Shown piece after piece: positions 27,810 to 35,949 of a stretch of 64,000 bases of DNA (positions are counted from its first letter, which is position 1; each line of letters starts with the position of its first letter). The stretch is from positions 2,604,001-2,668,000 of the forward strand of contig NZ_CP140155.1 in assembly GCF_034479375.1 (NCBI RefSeq), given 5' to 3'. Source of the stretch: Rhodopseudomonas palustris (GTDB lineage Bacteria; Pseudomonadota; Alphaproteobacteria; Rhizobiales; Xanthobacteraceae). The notes under the pieces are model-generated. The model was not told where the DNA came from, made no database searches, and was given only the letters and a program-made list of their open reading frames with translations. The position numbers and the translations under genes were made by a program.

Positions 27810-28357
27810 CGACCGGCCCGGCAGCGCTGCGACGGCCGGCTGCATTTCTGGATCGCGACGGCGTCATCAACTACAATGATCACTACATCGGCAGCCGCGA
27901 ACGGTTTCGCTGGATGCCGGGGATCGCGGCCGCGATCCGCCGGTTGAACGAGGCCGGCTACTACGTCTTCGTCATCACGAACCAGTCCGGCGTGGCTCGC
28001 GGCCTATTCAGCGAGGACGACGTGCAGGCGCTGCATCGCTGGATGCTGGACGAACTGCGCAAGCAGGACGCGCGGATCGACGACATCCGCTACTGCCCGC
28101 ATCATCCGGACGGCATCGTCGAGGCCTATCGCCGGGCGAGCGACGACCGCAAGCCGAGGCCCGGAATGATCATCGATCTCGCGCGCGCCTGGCCGGTGTC
28201 GCTGCCGGGCAGTTTCGTGATCGGCGACAGCGACAGCGACGTCGAAGCCGCAACGGCCGCGGGCCTTCCGGGCTTTCTGTACACGGGCGACGATATCGAC
28301 GCGTTCGTCTCGGACGTTCTCGACAAGATGGCGCGCAGAGGCGAAGCGCGGACCTAA
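27806..28357 (+). CDS. gmhB: D,D-heptose 1,7-bisphosphate phosphatase-like HAD protein with reduced zinc site
   Basis: A 183-residue HAD-IIIA phosphatase. [12 protein letters not shown] holds the nucleophile and acid Asp, [12 protein letters not shown] the second motif, DRKPRPGM the Lys motif and [13 protein letters not shown] the Mg-binding motif. The zinc loop is incomplete: YCPHHPDG keeps the Cys and His, but the CxC that normally precedes RKP is SDD here. The gene overlaps gmhA by 4 bp, which fixes the start at 27806. Its stop overlaps the stop of the convergent waaC gene. Confidence 0.9.
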   Translation: MTTGPAALRRPAAFLDRDGVINYNDHYIGSRERFRWMPGIAAAIRRLNEAGYYVFVITNQSGVARGLFSEDDVQALHRWMLDELRKQDARIDDIRYCPHHPDGIVEAYRRASDDRKPRPGMIIDLARAWPVSLPGSFVIGDSDSDVEAATAAGLPGFLYTGDDIDAFVSDVLDKMARRGEART

Positions 28358-29298
28358 TCGAGCAGCTTTTCGGCGGCCTCGATCGCCTGCCGTGCCGACG
28401 GCGCGCCGCTCTTGCCGCCCAGCACGCTCATCGGGCCGCTGCCGACCGGACCGGTCAGTCCCGGATCGGTCGAGACGTAGATGCCGACGAGCGGCACACG
28501 ATAAGCAGCGGCGAGATGCATCAGGCCGGTGTCGACGCCGATCACCAGCGCAGCATTGGCGATCACCTGCGCGGTGAGATCGAGCCGCTGCCGCGGCAGC
28601 ACGCGGCTGCCGGCGATCGCGGCCGACAGCGTCTCTGCGAGTTGCCGCTCGGCCTCGGTGCCCCATGGCAACACGACCTGCAATCCGCGCCCTTGCAGCC
28701 AGCGACCGCTCTCGATCCAGTCATCCGCGCGCCATTCCTTGGACGCGCGCGAGGTGCCGTGCAGCAGCACGGCGTAGGCATTCTCGTCCGCGCGAGGCGG
28801 GCGGATCAGGCCGTAGTCGATCTCCGCCGGCGGCTGATAGCCGAGTGCGAGGCCGGTGAGCAGGCGATTGCGCGTGACCGCATGCAGATCGCGGCGCACT
28901 GTGTGGTGAACATTGTAGAAACGCGCGGCCAACGGCTCGCGGATGCTGGCGGCGTCGTAGCCGTGGCGCTCCCCATGCGCAAGGCGTGCGATCACAGCCG
29001 AGCGGATCAGGCCCTGGGTGTCGATCACCTTGTCGAATTCCGGCTCGCGCAGCCGTGTGCCGAAAGCGCCGATCTCACGCCAGGTTGCACGCGACGCCAG
29101 CTTCGATCGCCACCTTCGTGTCGCCACCGCAATCACATCCGCGACTTGCGGGTGCAACCGCGCCAGCGGCGCGAACGCTTCCTCGACCACCCAGGACAGC
29201 CGCAAACCGGGAACCGCGCGCGCGGCGTCGGTCATCGCGGGCATCTGATGCACCACGTCGCCCAGCGAGGAAGTCTTAATGATGAGAATGTCCGACAT
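28354..29298 (-). CDS. waaC: Lipopolysaccharide heptosyltransferase I-like (GT9)
   Basis: A 314-residue GT9 protein. The N terminus [20 protein letters not shown] is the classic WaaC opening. [12 protein letters not shown] and the donor-binding run [20 protein letters not shown] follow, with [13 protein letters not shown] near the end. It adds the first heptose to Kdo2-lipid A. Met at 29298 fits this N terminus. It converges on gmhB and is divergent from galE. Confidence 0.9.
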   Translation of the reverse strand: MSDILIIKTSSLGDVVHQMPAMTDAARAVPGLRLSWVVEEAFAPLARLHPQVADVIAVATRRWRSKLASRATWREIGAFGTRLREPEFDKVIDTQGLIRSAVIARLAHGERHGYDAASIREPLAARFYNVHHTVRRDLHAVTRNRLLTGLALGYQPPAEIDYGLIRPPRADENAYAVLLHGTSRASKEWRADDWIESGRWLQGRGLQVVLPWGTEAERQLAETLSAAIAGSRVLPRQRLDLTAQVIANAALVIGVDTGLMHLAAAYRVPLVGIYVSTDPGLTGPVGSGPMSVLGGKSGAPSARQAIEAAEKLLD

Positions 29299-29486
29299 CG
29301 CCGCCGATGGCCGCCACAACAACCGGCACTCGTTACAGTTCGGCAACCATATTGTCGATTCCCCCTGTGGAACGCTGGAAAACCGCGTGGTTTAGCTGCT
29401 TGGCTATACGGCAAGTCCATCGTTTGACGAAAGACTGAGGCCAACCGCGCGGGCGACGACCCGCAATTCACTCGGAGGAGCCCTCC

Positions 29487-30500
29487 ATGACCGTGCTCGT
29501 GACCGGCGGCGCCGGATATATCGGAAGCCACACCGTGCTGGCGCTGGTCGAGGCCGGCGAAAGCGTGGTGGTGATCGACAATCTGAGCACCGGCTTCTCC
29601 AGTTTTGTCCCGGAAGGCGTGCCGCTGTTCATCGGCGATGCCGGCGACGAGAATCTGGTCGAGGGGGTGATCCGAAATCACGGCGTCGACGCCATCGTCC
29701 ATTTCGCCGGCTCGGTGATCGTGTCGGATTCGATGCGCGATCCGCTCGCTTACTATCGCAACAACACCATGACTTCGCGCAATCTGCTGAGCGCGGCAGT
29801 GACGTGCGGCGTGAAGAACTTCATCTTCTCGTCGACCGCCGCGGTCTATGGCAATCCCGACCGGACGCCGGTTCCGGAAGAAGCGCCGACGCGGCCGCTG
29901 TCGCCCTATGGCTGCTCCAAGCTGATGACCGAGATCATGCTGCACGATGTAGCAGCGGCCAACGGCATGAACTACGTGGCGCTGCGCTACTTCAACGTCG
30001 CCGGCGCCGATCCGCAGGCGCGGATCGGCCTCGCCACGATCGGCGCGACGCATCTGTTGAAGATCGCGGTGGAAGCAGCCACTGGCCAGCGTCCTCAAAT
30101 CGAGGTCTACGGCACCGATTATCCGACGCCCGACGGCAGCTGCATCCGCGATTTCATCCATGTCAGCGACCTCGCGCAGGCGCATGGCGCGGCGCTCGAC
30201 TATCTGCGCCGGGGCGGCGCGCCGGTGACGCTGAACTGCGGCTACGGCCGCGGCTATTCGGTGCTGGAAACCATCGAGGCGGTGCGTCGCGTCGCGGGGC
30301 GCAATTTCGCGGTGTCCACCGCCGCCCGCCGGCCCGGCGACATCGTGGCGATGGTCGCCGACACGCGCCGGATTCGCGCGACGCTGGACTGGACCCCGCG
30401 CTACGACGACCTTGAAACCATCGCGGCGCATGCGCTGGCGTGGGAGCGCAAGCTGCTCTCCCAGCGCCAAGACTTTGATCGGCAAGCGATTCCGGCTTAA
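29487..30500 (+). CDS. galE: UDP-glucose 4-epimerase
   Basis: A 337-residue extended SDR. VTGGAGYIGSH at 5-15 binds NAD, FSSTAAVYG at 114-122 and YGCSK at 141-145 make up the active site, and ALRYFNVAGADP plus DGSCIRDFIHVSDLAQAH are GalE signatures. It interconverts UDP-glucose and UDP-galactose for surface glycans. GGAGGA lies 6 bp before the ATG. Confidence 0.93.
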   Translation: MTVLVTGGAGYIGSHTVLALVEAGESVVVIDNLSTGFSSFVPEGVPLFIGDAGDENLVEGVIRNHGVDAIVHFAGSVIVSDSMRDPLAYYRNNTMTSRNLLSAAVTCGVKNFIFSSTAAVYGNPDRTPVPEEAPTRPLSPYGCSKLMTEIMLHDVAAANGMNYVALRYFNVAGADPQARIGLATIGATHLLKIAVEAATGQRPQIEVYGTDYPTPDGSCIRDFIHVSDLAQAHGAALDYLRRGGAPVTLNCGYGRGYSVLETIEAVRRVAGRNFAVSTAARRPGDIVAMVADTRRIRATLDWTPRYDDLETIAAHALAWERKLLSQRQDFDRQAIPA

Positions 30501-30618
30501 GTCGGGCCCGGCTCTCCCGCTTTTGGCTTGAAAACCCCGCCCATCGGGGGCAAGGAGGCGTCGATACGCACGCCGATCCAACGCGCGCGACCTGTTCGAC
30601 GCCGTTGATGGAACGCGG

Positions 30619-32421
<1,803 letters not shown>

Positions 32422-32493
32422 ACTTGTCCGATCGAGCCCTCGCGCGCTCGGCGCCCCGCCTGATCTGCCATCTCCAGCTTTCGAGAGTCCGTC

Positions 32494-33195
32494 ATGAGCC
32501 CTGCTGATTACGTGATCGCACCGCTTCCGCAAGCCGCGCTCGCCGTGCAGGGCGACGGCAGGATGTTCCCGGTGCGCCGGATCTGGTGCGTGGGGCGCAA
32601 CTATCTCGAGCACATCCGCGAGCTCGGCAATGACGAGCGCAACCCGCCCTTCTTCTTCGCCAAGCATGCCGACATGGTCGCGCCGGACGGCGCCATTGTC
32701 CCCTACCCGACGCTGACGAAAGACATGCAGCACGAGGTCGAACTCGTGGTCGCGCTGAAGAGCGGCGGCCTGAACATTTCGACCGACCGGGCGCTCGATC
32801 ACGTGTTCGGCTACGGCGTCGGCATCGATCTGACGCGGCGGGATCTGCAGACGATCTCGCGCAAGAAGGAGCAGCCCTGGGAGATCGGCAAATCGTTCGA
32901 TTATTCCGCGCCCTGCGGCGCGCTGCGCCCCGCCTCCGAAATCGGGCATCCGGCGAAGGGCCGGATCTGGCTGTCGGTCAACGGCGCCGAGCGGCAGACC
33001 GGCGATCTGTCCGAGATGATCTGGAACGTCGCCGAGATCATCGCCAAGCTGTCGCTGCAGGTCGAACTTTCCGCCGGCGACATCATCATGACCGGCACCC
33101 CGGCCGGCGTCGCGGCGCTGCTGCCCGGCGACAAGATCACCTGCGGCGTCGACGGCGTCGGCACGCTGAGCATCACGATCGGCGAGCCGGCCTGA
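32494..33195 (+). CDS. Fumarylacetoacetate hydrolase family protein
   Basis: A 233-residue FAH-fold protein. WCVGRNYLEHIRELGN opens the domain, EVELVVALKSGG supplies metal-binding acids and TGTPAGVAALLPGDKI is the conserved C-terminal loop. Relatives hydrolyse or decarboxylate beta-diketo acids (fumarylpyruvate, oxaloacetate, 2-hydroxyhepta-2,4-dienedioate). The short single-domain length fits acylpyruvases. It is 72 bp after the exporter gene, but no functional link is apparent. Confidence 0.88.
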   Translation: MSPADYVIAPLPQAALAVQGDGRMFPVRRIWCVGRNYLEHIRELGNDERNPPFFFAKHADMVAPDGAIVPYPTLTKDMQHEVELVVALKSGGLNISTDRALDHVFGYGVGIDLTRRDLQTISRKKEQPWEIGKSFDYSAPCGALRPASEIGHPAKGRIWLSVNGAERQTGDLSEMIWNVAEIIAKLSLQVELSAGDIIMTGTPAGVAALLPGDKITCGVDGVGTLSITIGEPA

Positions 33196-33281
33196 CGTCG
33201 CCGGCGCGCGCCGCGACTCTGGAATTGCTCGACAATGGTCTGAATCGACCATCGTCAGGCTGGTGTTAGCAAATCGTTAAG

Positions 33282-33287
33282 TATAAT
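33282..33287 (+). promoter_or_regulatory. Candidate -10 element for the 45-residue exported peptide
   Basis: A perfect TATAAT lies 38 bp before the ATG at 33326, inside a short AT-richer stretch. No convincing -35 sequence is seen at 16-18 bp spacing, so it may need an activator. Confidence 0.35.
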
Positions 33288-33325
33288 CGCAGACCATCAA
33301 TTGGGGGCTGGTCAGGAGCCAACTC

Positions 33326-33463
33326 ATGGTCTCGGACATCCGACGTTTCATCGTCGTCTCGGTCGCGCTGGTGTTGTTTCTGGCTGCGGCGCAGGCCTCC
33401 GCGGGGCTGTCCTGGCGCAACAGCGAGCCGGCCACGGTCGGCGTCGTCGGCCTGGTTCGCTAG
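33326..33463 (+). CDS. Small exported peptide, 45 residues, unknown function
   Basis: ATG 33326 to TAG 33463. AGGAG at 33314-33318 lies 7 bp before the ATG, an ideal ribosome site. The product has two Arg, a hydrophobic core (FIVVSVALVLFLAAAQASA, about residues 8-26) and a short hydrophilic tail of about 19 residues. This is the form of either a cleaved secretory peptide with an AxA site or a single-pass membrane microprotein. It is not similar to anything I can name. It stands alone, upstream of the convergent NmrA-like gene. Confidence 0.55.
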   Translation: MVSDIRRFIVVSVALVLFLAAAQASAGLSWRNSEPATVGVVGLVR

Positions 33464-33528
33464 CCGGCATCCGCCCGCGAGGGTGCGCGGGACGCTGCGC
33501 CGATTTCCTTCCATTCGCGATCGCCGAC

Positions 33529-34407
33529 TCATCGTCGAAACTCCGGATAGAACGCGCGCGGCCGAAAGCCGATCTCGGCGCTCGCGCGCGCGCCGTCGAA
33601 GGTCATGTCCTTCGCCATCCGCACCGCCATCGTCGCCGACAGGCCGGGCAGCACGCGCACCGCGACCGGCAACGCCAGCCGCCACGCCCAATCCGGCACC
33701 GGCACGATCATCCGCGGCATGTCGAGGCCGTCGAAAATCCGCCCGACCATCTCGCGATAGCTCAGCGTCTCGCCGCCCGGCAGGTCGTAGGTCCGGCCGG
33801 CGCTCGACGGCGTCGCCGATGCCGCGACGGCGGCGGCGGCGAGATCGTCGGCGTGGACCGGCTGGCGCAGCCCCTCGCCGCCGCCCATCAGCGGGAAAAA
33901 CCGAAAACGGCGGACCAGCGCGGCGATCCGGCTGACATTGCCGTCGCGGCCCTCGAGATAGATCAGGGTCGGCCGCAGCACCGTCCAGGCGACATCGTGC
34001 GCATCGCAGGCCGCGATCAGCCGGGCCTCGTCGGCGCCCCAGCGCCGGATCGCGGCGCGCTCCTCGGGGTCGGGCGAATCCCATTTGGTCGCGATACTGG
34101 TCGAGGTGAAGGCGACGAGCCGGTTCATGCCGGCGGCGGCGAGCTGCGGCACGGCGTCGGCGACGAGCCCGGCCGGCGCGGTCGCGAACACGGCGCCGAG
34201 CGCGGGCAGCGCCGCCTCGCCGAGCCGCGTCAGATCGGCGGCGAGCCAGTCGACGCCGTCCTGCGCGGCCTGCGGCGCACGCGAGACGCCGACCGGCCGC
34301 GCGCCATCGGCCACGAGCCGGCGCAGAATCGCGCCGCCGACCATGCCGGTGGCGCCGATCACCAGCGGGCGCGGCGCGGGGTGCGGCACAGGGTGCGGCG
34401 AATTCAT
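33529..34407 (-). CDS. NmrA/NDUFA9-like NAD(P)-binding protein
   Basis: A 292-residue atypical SDR. VIGATGMVGGAILRRL near the N terminus binds NAD(P), and VLRPTLIYLEGRDGN and LPGGETLSYREMVGRIFDGL fit the complex I NDUFA9/NmrA-like branch, which often lacks the catalytic Tyr-Lys pair. It may act as an NADPH sensor or an isomerase/reductase on a small substrate. ATG 34407 is chosen because the longer frame adds only Arg/Ala-rich residues. Confidence 0.8.
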   Translation of the reverse strand: MNSPHPVPHPAPRPLVIGATGMVGGAILRRLVADGARPVGVSRAPQAAQDGVDWLAADLTRLGEAALPALGAVFATAPAGLVADAVPQLAAAGMNRLVAFTSTSIATKWDSPDPEERAAIRRWGADEARLIAACDAHDVAWTVLRPTLIYLEGRDGNVSRIAALVRRFRFFPLMGGGEGLRQPVHADDLAAAAVAASATPSSAGRTYDLPGGETLSYREMVGRIFDGLDMPRMIVPVPDWAWRLALPVAVRVLPGLSATMAVRMAKDMTFDGARASAEIGFRPRAFYPEFRR

Positions 34408-34587
34408 CGCGTCGTCTCCAGCGGCCGGTCGATCGAAACGCGCGCGTCGCAGCAAATCATCATGGCCGACGATTCAATCCTCATCGTCAAATGTCAAACC
34501 TCCCGCCGATCGCAGCCGCGTCGTCGAACAGCCATGCTTTCGCGATCCCGCGGCGCGAATGCGCCCGGGCTTTGCCAGGTTCGTTCC

Positions 34588-35032
34588 GCCCTCCGACGAG
34601 AGGGCGCGCGGAACGCCGGGTGCCCGATGCACCCGCGGCCTCGTGTGCAAAAGTAAAAAGCACACGAGTTAGAAACCACGGTCACACCGGAAACATCCGG
34701 CGTTCCGCGCGCGATGGTGTTAACGGCTTATGTCGTGCTCTCCCCGGCGCCCGACCCGGTTTTTGGTCGCCGTCGCGTCCGACTGAGACTATCCGGCTTC
34801 GGTCGAAGCCGGCTCTCCGTCGGGGCTTGATGCCACGCGGGGCATCAGGACCACACGCCTTTGCCGTCCGCGAGCAGCGTGGTCGCCAGCGTTTCGGTGT
34901 CGGCTCACGGACCCTCGCATCGGAGGTGACCCGCCCTGCCTTCACGTCCGCGCCTGACGCTGCCCGCGTCCACCGCACCCCGCCCCGCGGATCGTGACGA
35001 TCGCGAAACGCCCCTCTCGATAGGGCGGGATG
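34588..35032 (-). ncRNA. Candidate structured noncoding RNA (3' end uncertain)
   Basis: A minus-strand promoter (TTGACA, 16 bp, TATAGT) predicts a start near 35032. Downstream, perfect or near-perfect inverted repeats are frequent: CCGGCTTC/GAAGCCGG (34793-34812, tetraloop), TGATGCC/GGCATCA (34828-34847), a 16-bp pair GCGCGCGGAACGCCGG/CCGGCGTTCCGCGCGC (34604-34619 with 34697-34712) that encloses CTCGTGTGC/GCACACGAG (34640-34668) and GGGTGC/GCACCC (34618-34634), and GCCCTC/GAGGGC (34588-34605). The result looks like a multi-branched fold. No T-rich terminator is seen, so the 3' end is a guess. From memory, similar stretches recur in Bradyrhizobium genomes as spurious hypothetical proteins; that needs a search. 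Confidence 0.45.
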
Positions 35033-35038
35033 CGGCGG

Positions 35039-35066
35039 ACTATAGTCCTTCTAGGAATTTTGTCAA
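35039..35066 (-). promoter_or_regulatory. Near-consensus sigma-70-type promoter, leftward
   Basis: On the minus strand TTGACA (35061-35066) is separated by 16 bp from TATAGT (35039-35044). This is the best -35/-10 pair I see in the window. It points into the structured stretch 34588-35032, not into a protein gene. Confidence 0.6.
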
Positions 35067-35239
35067 GAGGGCGCGCGCCGTCTTGCGCCCGCGCCGCGTG
35101 CGAATTGCGTGGCGCCTTCGCCGCGAAGGGCGCACGGTGGCGCGATCGACGCCGGCGCCCCACGAGTCGCCGCGCGCGGCCGGTCCCGCCGGGATCGGCA
35201 CAACGTCAGTTCCGCCATTCAATCGAACAGGAGACCACC

Positions 35240-35380
35240 ATGGCCAAGGGCGAGCAAAAGGGTAATCGCGAGACCAAGAAACCCAAGAAGGAAAAACCCA
35301 AGACCATCGCCGCCGCGCCGAGCCAAAAGACCGGCGGGGGCTGGCAGCCGACCCAGGGTGGGACCGGGAAGAAGAAGTAA
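35240..35380 (+). CDS. Lys-rich microprotein, 46 residues
   Basis: ATG 35240 with AGGAG at 35229-35233 and 6-bp spacing. The product begins MAKGEQKGNRETKKPKK and is about one quarter Lys, with a Gly/Gln/Thr-rich second half ending GTGKKK. Small proteins of this kind with the MAKGxQKxNRE start are widespread in proteobacteria and have no known function. A strongly basic, probably unstructured chain suggests nucleic acid or ribosome contact; that is inference. Confidence 0.7.
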   Translation: MAKGEQKGNRETKKPKKEKPKTIAAAPSQKTGGGWQPTQGGTGKKK

Positions 35381-35494
35381 CGGGCGGAGACGCAGCACGT
35401 CGCGATGAACGCCCCGCGTTCGTCGCTCCGCCTGCTTCGACGTGGCGGACTCCGTCGATGCCGATCCCTCCCCCGCTTGCGCCCTGCCGCGTCA

Positions 35495-35513
35495 ATGACG
35501 AATTTTAAGTCAT
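35495..35513. promoter_or_regulatory. Possible operator of the antitoxin gene
   Basis: ATGAC and GTCAT form a 5-bp inverted repeat around an AT-rich 9-bp centre, 19 bp before the antitoxin ATG. Ribbon-helix-helix antitoxins usually bind short palindromes at this position; the assignment rests on position only. Confidence 0.3.
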
Positions 35514-35531
35514 GGACTGATGGAGGCCGGC

Positions 35532-35777
35532 ATGGCGGTGCTGACGATCCGGGACATCGACGACGCCATCAAGCAGCGGCTCCGCGTTCGCGCCGCCGTC
35601 AACGGGCGCTCGATCGAGGACGAGGCACGGGAGATCCTGCGCGCGGCGCTGTCGACCGACGAGCCTCGCCCGCGCAATCTCGCGCAAGCCATCCATGAGC
35701 GGTTCGCGGCGCTCGGCGGGGTCGACCTCCCCGAAACGCGGCGCGAAGCGATCCTTCATGATGGCATGGATCGCTGA
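35532..35777 (+). CDS. FitA-like ribbon-helix-helix antitoxin (orphan)
   Basis: An 81-residue protein starting MAVLTIRDIDDAIKQRLRVR, followed by AAVNGRSIEDEAREILRAAL. This is the RHH fold of FitA/VapB-type antitoxins: the beta strand near residues 2-7 contacts DNA and the C-terminal half (about 50-81) would wrap the toxin. GGAGG lies 5 bp before ATG 35532. A PIN-domain FitB toxin normally follows with overlap; here only a fragment of one remains. Confidence 0.8.
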   Translation: MAVLTIRDIDDAIKQRLRVRAAVNGRSIEDEAREILRAALSTDEPRPRNLAQAIHERFAALGGVDLPETRREAILHDGMDR

Positions 35778-35831
35778 GCGACCGATCGCCGGCTTTTTCA
35801 CGACGAGTTTGACGCCGGCGGAGTTTGTAGG
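35758..35831 (+). pseudogene. Remnant of a FitB/VapC-type PIN toxin gene
   Basis: In the +1 frame relative to the antitoxin, the sequence reads MMAWIAERPIAGFFTTSLTP followed by AEFV. This resembles the first helix-strand region of FitB toxins (usually preceded by a DTNVxSEL strand and followed by a Glu-containing TxAE motif). The metal-binding N-terminal strand is missing, and the frame runs into a palindromic repeat at 35827. So both ends of the toxin gene are lost. Confidence 0.5.
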
Positions 35832-35914
35832 GTGGGCAAAGCGCAGCGTGCCCACCATCGCCGATCCCCGCGCCGCGCGTGGGCACGGCGCGAGGGCGCC
35901 TTTGCCCACCCTAC
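35827..35914. repeat. Palindromic repeat (GTAGGGTGGGCAAAG family)
   Basis: A perfect 15-bp inverted repeat, GTAGGGTGGGCAAAG at 35827-35841 and CTTTGCCCACCCTAC at 35900-35914, encloses a second pair around GTGCCCACC and GTGGGCAC. It sits exactly at the break in the toxin remnant, which suggests it inserted there or seeded the deletion. Confidence 0.8.
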
Positions 35915-35949
35915 GCTTGCTACGGGCTGATCCGCTCTACGGGCTGCCT

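Larger units (their letters stand above)
34408..35239. other. 832-bp stretch without a convincing protein gene; carries nested inverted repeats
   Basis: Frames of 98-168 codons exist on both strands (for example 34491-34997 plus, 34682-34978 minus), but none has a ribosome site or family resemblance and their composition is Arg/Pro/Ala-skewed. The stretch instead has a leftward sigma-70-like promoter at 35039-35066 and at least six inverted repeats between 34588 and 34850, described as a candidate RNA gene. The right end (35070-35228) shows nothing beyond the ribosome site of the next gene. Confidence 0.6.

Noticed and set aside
34491..34997. 168-codon frame on the plus strand inside the structured stretch
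   Set aside because: No ribosome site, skewed composition and overlap with strong inverted repeats. I treat it as a spurious translation of a noncoding element.
35827..35914. CRISPR-like repeat
   Set aside because: It is a single palindromic unit with no regular spacers; the same is true of the other repeats in the window.
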